Shown here in pieces: positions 44,083 to 53,844 of a stretch of DNA of 64,000 nt (position 1 is the stretch's first letter; each line of letters starts with the position of its first letter). Under the pieces are notes generated by a model. It worked only from the letters and a program-made list of their open reading frames with translations, did not search any database and was not told the origin of the DNA. The stretch is from Hyphomicrobiales bacterium. GTDB lineage: Bacteria; Pseudomonadota; Alphaproteobacteria; Rhizobiales; Rhizobiaceae. Where the stretch lies: contig JAJFHU010000045.1 of assembly GCA_021775455.1 (NCBI GenBank), positions 1-64,000 of the forward strand. The letters run 5' to 3'. The position numbers were made by a program, and so were the translations under genes.

Positions 44083-44424
44083 ATGGGCCGTTTAACTACC
44101 CATGTACTGGATACCGCATCGGGGAAACCCGCTGCCGGATTGTCTATTTCACTTTCCCGGCTTGATGGTGATACCCGGCAGTTGCTGAAAACTGTCAAAA
44201 CCAATTCTGATGGTCGCTGTGATGGGCCACTCCTGGATGGGGATGAATTCACCGCAGGAGAATATGAACTGGATTTCGATGTAGCTGCGTACTTCGGTCG
44301 GCAGGAGGAAAATCCATTTTTGGGAACTGTTCCCATACGCTTTGGTGTTTCTGATTCAACACAGCACTACCATGTGCCGCTTCTGGTTTCGCCCTTCAGC
44401 TTTTCAACGTACCGGGGAAGTTAG
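44083..44424 (+). CDS. uraH: 5-hydroxyisourate hydrolase (transthyretin-like)
   Basis: The start at 44083 ([20 protein letters not shown]) has the ribosome-binding site AGGAGGAGGA, so the longer frame from 44053 is rejected. The 113-residue protein has the HVLD N-terminal signature with the catalytic histidine, the central [12 protein letters not shown] region and the terminal YRGS tetrapeptide of active HIU hydrolases. It turns 5-hydroxyisourate into OHCU between PuuD and UraD. xdhA follows after 6 bp. Confidence 0.95.
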   Translation: MGRLTTHVLDTASGKPAAGLSISLSRLDGDTRQLLKTVKTNSDGRCDGPLLDGDEFTAGEYELDFDVAAYFGRQEENPFLGTVPIRFGVSDSTQHYHVPLLVSPFSFSTYRGS

Positions 44425-44430
44425 AAAGCT

Positions 44431-45903
44431 ATGGCCAAAATCCGCAACCAGATACGCTTCCGATTGAACGATCAATTGATCGAGCTGGATGATATCACTC
44501 CGGCGCTCACCTTGCTGGATTTCTTGCGTCTGGATCAAAAATTGTGCGGAACGAAGGAGGGTTGCGCTGAAGGCGACTGCGGAGCGTGCACTGTGTTGGT
44601 CGGTCGTTTGAGCGGCGGAGAACTGGTCTATGAGTCGGTCAATGCCTGCATTCGATTTGTCGGTTCACTGGATGCATGCCATGTGGTGACGGTCGAGCAT
44701 CTGAAAAGTAAGGATGGTAAACTTCATCCGGTTCAGCAAGCCATGGTTGACAATCATGCAAGCCAGTGTGGTTTCTGCACTCCAGGTTTTGTGATGTCGC
44801 TGTACGGCCTGTGGATGACCAACCCCAAGCCATCAAACAACGATATAGAAACTGCCCTTCAGGGTAATCTTTGCCGGTGCACGGGGTATGAGCCGATCAT
44901 CCATGCGGCACAATCAATTTCAAAAAATGGCAAGGTGGATGATGATCCGCTAATTCTTGAACGCCAATCCGTAAAACGACAGCTTGTCGAATTGAGCGAT
45001 GGTGCACGAGTGGAAATCCATTACAGTGATGAATTGTTGATTGTTCCCTCGAGCGTTGAAGATCTGGCGGACGCCAGACAAAACCATCCCGATTCCACCA
45101 TTGTAGCAGGTTCTACAGATGTCGGGCTCTGGGTTACTAAAATGATGCGAAATATTTCACCGGCAATCTTCATTTCCCACCTTGAAGAATTGCATGGAAT
45201 TAATACCAAAAATGACAGCATCAATGTTGGGGCTTGCGTCACTTATACCGAAATGCAGGGCCTGATCAGTAGCCATCTGCCCCAGTTGAAAGAGTACTGG
45301 AACCGGATCGGTGGTGAACAGGTCCGCAATATGGGTACAATCGGTGGAAATGTTGCCAATGGTTCGCCTATTGGTGATACCCCACCCATTCTCATTGCGC
45401 TCGGCGCTACCGTAACATTGCGATGTGGAAAGAAGCAGCGATCAGTGTTGCTTCAAGAATTCTTTATCGACTACGGCAAGCAGGACAGAGAACCAGGTGA
45501 TTTTGTCGAGAGCATCAATATACCGCTTCCTGCGAAAGGCGATGTCTTTGCTGCCTACAAAGTTTCGAAACGGCGCGATGAAGATATTTCAGCTGTATGC
45601 AGTGCCTTTAAACTCCGCATTTCGGATGGAGTTGTGAGCGACGCGATAATTGCTTTCGGTGGAATGGCCGGGATCCCAAAACGAGCGTCAGATGTTGAAG
45701 CTGAATTGATTGGGAAACCCTGGAACGAAGAAAATGTTTCAAAAGCAAAGGCCAGTTTTGACAAGGACTTCACCCCATTGTCCGATTGGCGCGCATCTGC
45801 CGAATATCGAGCGCTCATTGCAAAGAACCTGCTTCAGCGATTTTTCCTTGAGTCTACTGACGGTAATTCAGTGACTCGTCTCAATCGTGACAAAGCGGCT
45901 TGA
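44431..45903 (+). CDS. xdhA: Xanthine dehydrogenase small subunit (2Fe-2S and FAD domains)
   Basis: The protein has 490 residues. The plant-type ferredoxin cluster uses Cys39, Cys45, Cys50 and Cys53; the second 2Fe-2S site is CGFC followed by CRCTGYEP. The FAD domain has VAGSTDVGLWV and GTIGGNVANGSPIGD. It is the electron-transfer subunit of a bacterial xanthine dehydrogenase that turns hypoxanthine and xanthine into urate. xdhB starts 7 bp later. Confidence 0.93.
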   Translation: MAKIRNQIRFRLNDQLIELDDITPALTLLDFLRLDQKLCGTKEGCAEGDCGACTVLVGRLSGGELVYESVNACIRFVGSLDACHVVTVEHLKSKDGKLHPVQQAMVDNHASQCGFCTPGFVMSLYGLWMTNPKPSNNDIETALQGNLCRCTGYEPIIHAAQSISKNGKVDDDPLILERQSVKRQLVELSDGARVEIHYSDELLIVPSSVEDLADARQNHPDSTIVAGSTDVGLWVTKMMRNISPAIFISHLEELHGINTKNDSINVGACVTYTEMQGLISSHLPQLKEYWNRIGGEQVRNMGTIGGNVANGSPIGDTPPILIALGATVTLRCGKKQRSVLLQEFFIDYGKQDREPGDFVESINIPLPAKGDVFAAYKVSKRRDEDISAVCSAFKLRISDGVVSDAIIAFGGMAGIPKRASDVEAELIGKPWNEENVSKAKASFDKDFTPLSDWRASAEYRALIAKNLLQRFFLESTDGNSVTRLNRDKAA

Positions 45904-45910
45904 GGTGAAC

Positions 45911-48244
45911 ATGAACAGGCAGGCAAATATTACAGACAAAATGGTCAGTCCGGTTAACAGGGACGTATTTCATGACTCTGCCCACAAGCATGTCAGCGGT
46001 GAAGCGGTTTACATCGATGACATGGTCGAGCCAGCCGGATTGCTGCATGTCTATTTGGGCTTGTCACAAATCGCAAATGGCTCAATCAAATCATTGGATT
46101 TGTCCAAGGTACAATCCGCATCCGGCGTCTTGGGTGTGCTTGCGTCGGACGATATTCCGGGCAGCAATGATGTAAGTCCAACGGGTAAACACGATGATCC
46201 GGTATTTGCGCAGAAGATAGAGTTTCACGGTCAACCCATTTTTGCAGTTATTGCAGAGACGAGGGAGGCGGCCCGCAATGCCGCTGCTCTTGCAAAAGTG
46301 GAGTACGATACCGAGCCCCATATTACGGATGTTGCAGCGGCACGCGAAGCAAATTACCCCTTCGTTACTGAACCCCTGACCTTGAAACGGGGTGATGCCA
46401 GTACCGGATTAAAGGTGGCAAAAAATCGCCTGAATGGCCAAATGCGGGTAGGTGGTCAGGATCATTTCTATCTGGAAGGTCATATCGCGATGGCGATACC
46501 GGGTGAAGATGATGATGTGACGGTATACTCATCCACTCAACACCCAAGTGAAGTACAGCATATGGTAGCTCATGTGCTGAACGTTTCTTCTAATGCGGTC
46601 ACGGTGAACATTCGCCGGATGGGTGGTGCCTTTGGCGGCAAGGAAACGCAGTCAAACCTGTTTGCCGCAGTTGCAGCGGTAGCGGCGAAGAAGTTCAATC
46701 GGGCAATAAAAATTCGTCCAGACCGCGATGATGACATGGTTGCAACGGGAAAGCGTCATGACTTTTTGGTGGATTACGATGTCGGGTTTGAAGATAACGG
46801 ACGGATTTCAGCAGTAGATGCAACCTTTGCTGCTCGATGTGGAAACTCAGCAGACCTTTCTGGCCCGGTAACGGACCGGGCACTGTTTCATGCGGATAAT
46901 TGCTATTACTATCCCAACGTTCTTTTGAAATCTCAGCCCTTCAAAACAAACACTGTGTCAAATACAGCGTTTCGTGGATTTGGCGGACCGCAGGGTATGG
47001 TAGGTGGCGAGCGCATCATCGAGGAAATCGCTTACGCACTTGGCAAGGACCCTCTGGAAATTCGAAAGGTCAATTTTTATGGGGGCGATGGGCGAGATGT
47101 TACGCCCTATCACCAGCAGGTTAGCGACAACATTGTTGGCCGACTTGTTGAAGAACTTGAAGCTTCCAGTGACTATCAAAAACGCCGTAAGGCTGTTTTG
47201 GAACACAATGCGAAACAGAGTGTAGTCCGCAAGGGAATTTCACTGACACCAGTCAAGTTTGGTATCTCATTTACAGCCACCTGGTACAATCAGGCCGGTG
47301 CCCTGGTTCACATTTACAATGATGGTTCTATCCATCTGAACCACGGTGGCACTGAAATGGGGCAGGGTTTGAACACCAAGGTTGCCCAAGTACTGGCTGA
47401 CGAATTTCAGGTGGCCCTCGACAGTATCAAGATCACTGCGACGCATACGGGCAAGGTTCCCAACACCTCTGCAACTGCTGCTTCTTCCGGATCCGACCTT
47501 AATGGCATGGCGGCGGCCAACGCGGCGCAACAAATCAAAGCACGGCTCGTGAATTTTGCGTGCGAAAAATATGGCGTGAAACCCGATCAGGTTCGGTTTG
47601 AGCAAAATAAAGTGCGGTTCGGCAAGGAAACTTTGGAATTTCCGGATTTTATCAAGGCAGCTTATATGGCGCGGGTGCAATTATCTGCCGCAGGCTTTTA
47701 CAAAACACCAGATATTCACTGGGATCGTGAGGCCGGAACAGGCAGGCCGTTTTACTATTTTGCCTACGGTGCCGCTGTTTCGGAGGTCAGCATTGATACC
47801 TTGACCGGCGAGTATCACGTAGACCGCGCCGACATTCTTCATGATGTTGGTCGCTCGCTTAATCCCGCTATCGACAAGGGTCAGATTGAAGGGGGCTTTG
47901 TACAGGGAATGGGCTGGCTGACAACTGAGGAACTGTGGTGGGATGATGAGGGACGCCTTAAAACTCATGCTCCCTCTACCTACAAGATACCTCTTGCCTC
48001 TGATCGACCGCGCATATTCAATGTTGCTCTGGCGGATTGGTCAGAAAATCGGGAGATGACAATTCGCCGTTCAAAGGCAGTTGGCGAACCACCACTGATG
48101 TTGGCGATATCGGTTCTGGAAGCCTTGTCGATGGCCGTCGCTTCTGTTGCCAACTACAAAGAATGCCCGCGTCTTGATGCCCCGGCAACTCCTGAATGCG
48201 TATTGATGGCAGTCGAAAGGCTGAAGGGGGCGGAACATGTATAA
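45911..48244 (+). CDS. xdhB: Xanthine dehydrogenase large (molybdopterin) subunit
   Basis: The start at 45911 (MNRQANITDKM) follows GAGGTG; an upstream in-frame ATG at 45887 lies inside xdhA. The 777-residue protein has molybdenum-cofactor motifs GGAFGGKE and RGFGGPQG, substrate-site Arg/Glu regions and the C-terminal catalytic glutamate in VGEPPLML. It hydroxylates xanthine to urate with XdhA. It overlaps xdhC by 8 nt. Confidence 0.93.
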   Translation: MNRQANITDKMVSPVNRDVFHDSAHKHVSGEAVYIDDMVEPAGLLHVYLGLSQIANGSIKSLDLSKVQSASGVLGVLASDDIPGSNDVSPTGKHDDPVFAQKIEFHGQPIFAVIAETREAARNAAALAKVEYDTEPHITDVAAAREANYPFVTEPLTLKRGDASTGLKVAKNRLNGQMRVGGQDHFYLEGHIAMAIPGEDDDVTVYSSTQHPSEVQHMVAHVLNVSSNAVTVNIRRMGGAFGGKETQSNLFAAVAAVAAKKFNRAIKIRPDRDDDMVATGKRHDFLVDYDVGFEDNGRISAVDATFAARCGNSADLSGPVTDRALFHADNCYYYPNVLLKSQPFKTNTVSNTAFRGFGGPQGMVGGERIIEEIAYALGKDPLEIRKVNFYGGDGRDVTPYHQQVSDNIVGRLVEELEASSDYQKRRKAVLEHNAKQSVVRKGISLTPVKFGISFTATWYNQAGALVHIYNDGSIHLNHGGTEMGQGLNTKVAQVLADEFQVALDSIKITATHTGKVPNTSATAASSGSDLNGMAAANAAQQIKARLVNFACEKYGVKPDQVRFEQNKVRFGKETLEFPDFIKAAYMARVQLSAAGFYKTPDIHWDREAGTGRPFYYFAYGAAVSEVSIDTLTGEYHVDRADILHDVGRSLNPAIDKGQIEGGFVQGMGWLTTEELWWDDEGRLKTHAPSTYKIPLASDRPRIFNVALADWSENREMTIRRSKAVGEPPLMLAISVLEALSMAVASVANYKECPRLDAPATPECVLMAVERLKGAEHV

Positions 48245-49109
48245 GATCAGACACGATCTGGAAAAGTTTCTGCAATCCGCAGGTGCATTTGCGCTTGTGG
48301 AAATTGAAATGGTGCACGGATCAACGCCGCGCGAAAAGGGTGCTTGGATGCTGGTCTCCAACGACAGAACTTTTCGAACCATTGGTGGTGGTCAACTAGA
48401 AAACATGGCTATTGAGAAGGCGCGCAAACTCCTCAGTGCACCGGATGGAAAATCGGTCGAAATGCGAATTCCGCTCGGACCCCACATTGGGCAATGTTGT
48501 GGCGGGTTGGTGAATCTACGAATTGCGCGATTAGGCAATTCCGAAATCGCTGACTTGGCCAACCGTTTCAAATTGGAGATGGATGAATTGCCGGATGTTC
48601 TGATTTTCGGCGCGGGACATGTAGGTAAAGCACTCGCCCAGGCGTTGTCTTTGCTGCCTGTTAAGCCGATACTGATTGATACCCGGGTGGAAGAACTAAT
48701 GTCTGCGCCAAAGCATGTGGATACACGTCAGGTTGCAATACCAGAAGCTGAAGTGCGTAATGCACGCAACGGCAGTGCTTTCGTTATTCTCACCCATGAC
48801 CACTCGCTCGATTTTCTCATTGCAAGGGAAGCATTGGCTCGCAGAGATGCGGCCTATGTTGGGATGATTGGTTCCCGCACAAAACGGGCCACGTTCCGCA
48901 ATTGGCTCCGCCGCGAAAATGGAAATGAGGTCGGCATGGATCAACTGGTATGTCCGATTGGGGACGGACCGGTTTCAGACAAACGCCCAGAAGTTATTGC
49001 GGCACTCGTTGTTGCAGAAATTGTTTCGTGTCTGGATGCAAGAGCCAACAAATGCCAAAGCGCTAAAATTCAACTTGAAAACATCAAAATTACCGGGGTA
49101 GGTGGATGA
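48237..49109 (+). CDS. xdhC: Xanthine dehydrogenase maturation factor XdhC
   Basis: The protein has 290 residues. It has the XdhC/CoxI N-terminal segment with IEMVHGSTPREKGAWMLV, the IGGGQLE motif, GPHIGQCCGGLV, and a C-terminal Rossmann domain (VLIFGAGHVGKALAQAL). XdhC binds and sulfurates the molybdenum cofactor before insertion into XdhB. It overlaps xdhB by 8 nt and the next ABC ATPase gene by 4 nt, so enzyme and transporter are one operon. Confidence 0.92.
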   Translation: MYKIRHDLEKFLQSAGAFALVEIEMVHGSTPREKGAWMLVSNDRTFRTIGGGQLENMAIEKARKLLSAPDGKSVEMRIPLGPHIGQCCGGLVNLRIARLGNSEIADLANRFKLEMDELPDVLIFGAGHVGKALAQALSLLPVKPILIDTRVEELMSAPKHVDTRQVAIPEAEVRNARNGSAFVILTHDHSLDFLIAREALARRDAAYVGMIGSRTKRATFRNWLRRENGNEVGMDQLVCPIGDGPVSDKRPEVIAALVVAEIVSCLDARANKCQSAKIQLENIKITGVGG

Positions 49110-50665
49110 ACAACCAACCAGACAATCGCGTTGAACTGCGTGGTATCACCAAGGCCTTTCCGGGAGTTCTGGCCAATGATGATGTGAGTTTTAAAATAGC
49201 GCCGGGAGAAATTCACGCCCTGTTGGGTGAAAATGGTGCTGGCAAGTCAACTCTGGTCAAGATGATCTACGGCATTATGCAACCAGATGCCGGTGAAATC
49301 ATTTGGGAAGGGTCCCCGGTAATCGTCACCAATCCAAAGGCCGCCCGCAAGATGGGCGTGGGCATGGTGTTTCAGCATTTCTCCTTATTTGAGGCGATGA
49401 CAGTTCTGGAGAATATTGCGTTGGGAATGGACAGCAGTATCTCACAATCTGAGTTGGAAGGTAAAATTCGCGATGTGATGCACAAATATGGATTAAAACT
49501 AGATCCGCATCGAATTGTCAGCACTTTAAGTGTTGGGGAGCGGCAACGCATCGAGATTGTAAGAGCCCTGCTGCTTGATCCAAAACTCTTGATTATGGAT
49601 GAACCGACTTCAGTCTTGACGCCGCAGGAAGTAAATCAGCTGTTTGGAACATTACGGCAGCTGTCCTCAACTGGGTGTTCCATCCTTTACATCTCCCACA
49701 AACTCCATGAAATCAAGGAACTGTGTGAGCAGGCAACCATTCTAAGAGGCGGCCGGGTCGTGGGTGACTGCGATCCGCGAAAAGAAACCTCTACCAGTAT
49801 GGCGGAAATGATGATCGGCGGGAACCTCAAACAGGTATCCAAGGGCGATGATCGCAGTTTTGGCCCAGTGAAGATTGCCGTTGATGGTTTAACTCAAGCT
49901 GGTGATGGAAATTTTGGGATGGCATTGGACAATATTTCCTTTTCCGTGCGCTCTGGGGAAATTTTCGGAATCGCTGGTGTGGCCGGTAACGGCCAAAACG
50001 AGTTGATGCTTGCATTGAGCGGGGAAACTCAATCCAACAGCGGCAATGCGATCCGACTGGACGATAGACCGGTTGGAGAAATTGGATGCCTGCAGAGAAG
50101 GTCTGAGGGGCTGTGCGCAGTGCCAGAAGAGCGCAATGGCCATGCCGCGGTCCTCGAATTCAGCCTGACCGAAAATTCTATCCTGACTGCCCGGGACCGA
50201 ATGGGTTTGTCAAAGAATGGCCTGATCAGCAATTCAAACGCTGTGTCTTACACTGATCAGGTAATTTCAACGTTTGGCGTTAAGGCAACCGGAGCTGAAT
50301 CTACCGCTGGATCATTGTCTGGCGGTAATCTTCAAAAATTCATTGTCGGGCGGGAGATCATGCAAAATCCTGAAGTGCTTGTCGTTTCTCAACCAACCTG
50401 GGGGGTTGATGCTGGTGCGGCCGCAACCATCCACCAAGCGCTGTTTGATCTTGCGAACAATGGCTCGGCGATCATTGTCATTTCCCAGGATCTCGATGAA
50501 TTGCTCGCAATTTGCGACAACATTGCGGTGATTAACGAGGGCATGTTGTCCAAAACACTGAAAGTAGGTGAGGCATCAATAGATGAAATTGGCCTTCTCA
50601 TGGGCGGTGTCCACGGTGACCCCTTCGCCACTGCTGAAATGACGGAGGCTGTCCATGCTCATTGA
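49106..50665 (+). CDS. BMP-type nucleoside/nucleobase ABC transporter ATPase (double domain)
   Basis: The protein has 519 residues with two ATP-binding domains. The first has Walker A GENGAGKST, signature LSVGERQRIEI and Walker B LLIMDEPTSVLTP. The second has a degenerate Walker A (GVAGNGQNE) and signature LSGGNLQKF, as in RbsA/YufO-type ATPases. With the two following permeases and the BMP-type binding protein it forms an importer for purine nucleosides or bases. Its place directly behind xdhC supports a purine substrate. Confidence 0.9.
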   Translation: MNNQPDNRVELRGITKAFPGVLANDDVSFKIAPGEIHALLGENGAGKSTLVKMIYGIMQPDAGEIIWEGSPVIVTNPKAARKMGVGMVFQHFSLFEAMTVLENIALGMDSSISQSELEGKIRDVMHKYGLKLDPHRIVSTLSVGERQRIEIVRALLLDPKLLIMDEPTSVLTPQEVNQLFGTLRQLSSTGCSILYISHKLHEIKELCEQATILRGGRVVGDCDPRKETSTSMAEMMIGGNLKQVSKGDDRSFGPVKIAVDGLTQAGDGNFGMALDNISFSVRSGEIFGIAGVAGNGQNELMLALSGETQSNSGNAIRLDDRPVGEIGCLQRRSEGLCAVPEERNGHAAVLEFSLTENSILTARDRMGLSKNGLISNSNAVSYTDQVISTFGVKATGAESTAGSLSGGNLQKFIVGREIMQNPEVLVVSQPTWGVDAGAAATIHQALFDLANNGSAIIVISQDLDELLAICDNIAVINEGMLSKTLKVGEASIDEIGLLMGGVHGDPFATAEMTEAVHAH

Positions 50666-51737
50666 ACTTGAACGACGAAAGCAGCCAAGTCGTACCATGT
50701 TATACCTCACGCCGGTCATTGCCGTTCTGTCAACTATGTTTGCAGGGGCAGTCATATTCACTTTGATTGGTCACGATGGCATTGGCGCGGTGCGCGAAAT
50801 CTTCATCACACCGCTGATAGATCCCTACAAGTGGCAGGATCTCGGCATCAAGGCAGCTCCACTCATTCTGATAGCGTGCGGTCTGGCATTCGGTTTTCGG
50901 GCCAATGTCTGGAATATTGGTGCCGAAGGGCAGTATGTTATTGGCGGACTTGCTGGAACCGGCATTGCCTTGGCAACCTGGGGAATGGAAGGCTGGTGGA
51001 TATTGCCATTGATGTGCCTGGCCGGAATGGTTGGTGGCGCTCTCTACGCGGCAATACCGGCATTCTTGAAAACCCGATTGCAGGTAAATGAAATCTTGTC
51101 CAGTCTGATGCTGACTTACGTGTCGATCCAGTTGCTTTACTATTTGATGAGAGGGCCGTGGAAAGACCCTGATGGGTTCAACTTCCCGCAAACGCGCCTG
51201 TTCACGGATTCCCAGATATTGCCGGAGATTATTCCTGGAACCATTGTGCATCTGGGCGTGCCACTGGCCCTAATCATTGTTTTGATTGCGTGGATTGTGC
51301 TGGATAAGTCGGTTTTCGGCTTCCAGATACGCGTTGTGGGTGCAGCACCTGCTGCTGCTCGATATGGCGGCTTTAGTGCCAAAAAGACAATTTGGGCTGC
51401 AATGCTGATAGGCGGTGGATTTGCTGGATTGGCGGGGATTTTTGAAGCTGCTGGTCCATTCGGCCAGATGGTGCCGCAATTCCCTACTGGATACGGATTT
51501 ACAGCAATCATCGTGGCGTTTCTTGGAAGGCTCCATCCAATCGGAATAATATTGGCAGGAATAATACTCGCAGTATCATATGTCGGCGGTGAAATTGCAC
51601 AAACATCGCTGGGGTTACCAAACGCAGCTGCCGGAATTTTCCAGGCCATGATGTTATTCTTTCTGTTGGCGACGGACATTCTTGTACGTTACCGCCTCAA
51701 ATTTTCATCCACCGTGACGTCAGGAGATGCATCATGA
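50655..51737 (+). CDS. BMP-type ABC transporter permease (YufP-like)
   Basis: The protein has 360 residues and about nine to ten membrane spans, with the family motif NVWNIGAEGQYVIGGLAG and GGFAGLAGIFEAAGPFGQM. It overlaps the ATPase gene by 11 nt and the next permease by 4 nt. It is one half of the membrane channel for the predicted purine or nucleoside importer. Confidence 0.9.
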   Translation: MLIELERRKQPSRTMLYLTPVIAVLSTMFAGAVIFTLIGHDGIGAVREIFITPLIDPYKWQDLGIKAAPLILIACGLAFGFRANVWNIGAEGQYVIGGLAGTGIALATWGMEGWWILPLMCLAGMVGGALYAAIPAFLKTRLQVNEILSSLMLTYVSIQLLYYLMRGPWKDPDGFNFPQTRLFTDSQILPEIIPGTIVHLGVPLALIIVLIAWIVLDKSVFGFQIRVVGAAPAAARYGGFSAKKTIWAAMLIGGGFAGLAGIFEAAGPFGQMVPQFPTGYGFTAIIVAFLGRLHPIGIILAGIILAVSYVGGEIAQTSLGLPNAAAGIFQAMMLFFLLATDILVRYRLKFSSTVTSGDAS

Positions 51738-52657
51738 ATGATACAATCCTGATATCCATACTGATGACCATCGTTGGCGCTTCGACTCCAATATTGCTTG
51801 CGGCAATTGGTGAACTGATTGTCGAGAAAAGCGGAGTTCTCAATCTAGGCATCGAAGGCATGATGCTGATCGGGGCCGTAACTGGTTTTGCTGTGGCAAC
51901 AACTACCGGGCAACCGGTATTGGCAATCCTTGTTGCGATGTTGGCAGCAATGGCAGCTTCATTCCTGTTCGGCTATCTGACATTGACACTAACAGCCAAT
52001 CAGGTTGCAACGGGTCTCGCCCTGACGATTTTTGGAATTGGTTTGTCCTCGCTAATGGGAGAATCCTATGTAGGTAAGACAACAGAAGTTTTCGGTTCCT
52101 GGTTCCCAAGCGGGTTGGCGGAACACCCGCAACTACGGGTAATTTTTGGCTATAGTCCGATTGTGTATTTCTCATTGATAATGACTGTCGCAGTAAGTTA
52201 TTTCCTGCGTAAAACGCGCGCCGGATTAATACTGCGCGCTGTTGGAGAATCCGATATTTCCGCCCATTCAATAGGATATTCTGTAATAGGAGTGCGCTAT
52301 GCCGCAGTTTTGTTTGGCGGGGCGATGGCAGGAATTGCGGGATGCTATTATTCACTTGTTCTAACGCCGCTGTGGTCTGAAGAACTGACTGCAGGACGAG
52401 GCTGGATAGCACTTGCTCTAGTAGTGTTTTCTGCCTGGCGTCCCGGAAGATTACTGCTCGGCGCCTATCTATTTGGAGCTGTCATGACATTGGAGCTTCA
52501 CGCAAAAGCTGCGGGATTTTCCTATGTCGCACCGGAAATGCTGGCAGCGATGCCTTATCTGGCGACCATTGCTGTGCTGGCATTGATCTCATTGAAAAAA
52601 TCAGGCGCGTCTGCAGCACCGGCGTGCCTCACAAAACCATTTAAACCAAACGCTTAA
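51734..52657 (+). CDS. BMP-type ABC transporter permease (YufQ-like)
   Basis: The protein has 307 residues, mostly hydrophobic. The motifs ILLAAIGELIVEKSGVLNLG and IEGMMLIGAV are typical of the second permease of BMP-type importers, and GWIALALVVFSAWRPGRLLLG lies near the C-terminus. It pairs with the preceding permease. Confidence 0.9.
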   Translation: MNDTILISILMTIVGASTPILLAAIGELIVEKSGVLNLGIEGMMLIGAVTGFAVATTTGQPVLAILVAMLAAMAASFLFGYLTLTLTANQVATGLALTIFGIGLSSLMGESYVGKTTEVFGSWFPSGLAEHPQLRVIFGYSPIVYFSLIMTVAVSYFLRKTRAGLILRAVGESDISAHSIGYSVIGVRYAAVLFGGAMAGIAGCYYSLVLTPLWSEELTAGRGWIALALVVFSAWRPGRLLLGAYLFGAVMTLELHAKAAGFSYVAPEMLAAMPYLATIAVLALISLKKSGASAAPACLTKPFKPNA

Positions 52658-52678
52658 AATTCAACATCGGGAGGAATT

Positions 52679-53755
52679 ATGATGAAGAAGTTTACAAGAA
52701 GAAGTGTTCTAAAGTCCGCAGCCGTGGCTGGTACGCTGCCACTGCTTGGTAAATCCGCTTTTGCGGCTGACCCACTAAAGGTTGCATTTGTATATTTGGG
52801 GCCGATTGGTGACCATGGTTGGACCTATGCCCATGAACAGGGACGCGTCGCAGCAGTTGAAAAGTTTGGCGGAGCCATTGAGGCTACCTACGTCGAAAAT
52901 GTAGATGAGGGACCGGATTCCGAACGTGTGGTCAGGCGCCTTGTTGAAGAAGGTAATGATCTGATTTTTACCACATCTTTCGGATATATGAACCCGACCT
53001 TGAAGGTTGCAAAACGCAACAAGGAAGTGAAATTCGAGCACGCTACCGGTTATCAACAGGCTCCAAACATGTCGACCTACAATCTGCGTTTCTACGAAGG
53101 CAGGGCGGTATGTGGAACGATTGCTGGACATATGTCCAAGAGCGCAACAGCCGGATACATTGCTTCATTTCCAATTCCAGAAGTTGTAATGGGAATCAAT
53201 GCTTTCACCCTGGCTGCACGGCGGGTTAACCCCGATTTCAAAACGAATGTTCTATGGGTATCCAGTTGGTACGACCCGGCAAAAGAAGCAGATGCAGCCA
53301 AAGCATTGATCGACCAGGGTGCAGATATCATCTCACAGCATACGGACAGTCCGGCAGCACTTCAGGCTTGCGAGCAACGCAACCTGATGGCATTTGGCCA
53401 AGCTTGGGATATGTCATCCTTTGCCCCGAATGCACACTTGACGGCAATACGAAACAACTGGGGTGTTTACTACATTGACCGGATTCAAAAAGTTCTGGAC
53501 GAAAAGTGGGAAAGTGGAGACACTTGGTGGGGATTCCAACAAGGTGCAATCGAGATGACTCCTTACAATAAACGTATCCCTGCAGATGTAGTAGCAGCGG
53601 CTGAAGCCGTCAGGACTGGCCTTGCAGATGGTAGCGGCAACGCATTTTCCGGCCCTATCAAGGATCAGGCTGGTGAAGTACGCCTTGAAGAAGGCGCTTT
53701 GACTGATGGTGATCTCCACAAGATGGAGTGGTATGTTGAAGGGGTCCAAAGCTAA
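52679..53755 (+). CDS. BMP-family substrate-binding protein with Tat-type signal
   Basis: The protein has 358 residues and a GGGAGGAATT ribosome-binding site. The signal peptide carries a twin-arginine motif (TRRSVLKSA) and ends after KSAFA. The mature part (DPLKVAFVYLGPIGDHGWTY) is a basic-membrane-protein (PnrA/BMP) domain, the family that binds nucleosides and nucleobases. No lipobox cysteine is present, so it should be soluble in the periplasm. It is the last gene of the transporter set and is followed by a hairpin. Confidence 0.88.
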   Translation: MMKKFTRRSVLKSAAVAGTLPLLGKSAFAADPLKVAFVYLGPIGDHGWTYAHEQGRVAAVEKFGGAIEATYVENVDEGPDSERVVRRLVEEGNDLIFTTSFGYMNPTLKVAKRNKEVKFEHATGYQQAPNMSTYNLRFYEGRAVCGTIAGHMSKSATAGYIASFPIPEVVMGINAFTLAARRVNPDFKTNVLWVSSWYDPAKEADAAKALIDQGADIISQHTDSPAALQACEQRNLMAFGQAWDMSSFAPNAHLTAIRNNWGVYYIDRIQKVLDEKWESGDTWWGFQQGAIEMTPYNKRIPADVVAAAEAVRTGLADGSGNAFSGPIKDQAGEVRLEEGALTDGDLHKMEWYVEGVQS

Positions 53756-53793
53756 GGCTGGGCTTCAACACTACACACAACAAGAACACTCAG

Positions 53794-53812
53794 CGGGGGC
53801 ACTCAGCCCTCG
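53794..53812 (+). terminator. Hairpin after the BMP binding-protein gene
   Basis: CGGGGGC and GCCCTCG pair (7 bp with one G-U) around a 5-nt loop, 39 bp after the stop codon and before guaD. No run of T follows, so it is more likely a stabilising or attenuating structure than a full terminator. Confidence 0.45.
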
Positions 53813-53844
53813 CATGAGAATATATGCGCGGGCTTGTAACCATC

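Noticed and set aside
53756-53844. Purine riboswitch before guaD
   Set aside because: The region contains only a 7-bp hairpin; no three-way junction with the conserved purine-aptamer loops was seen.
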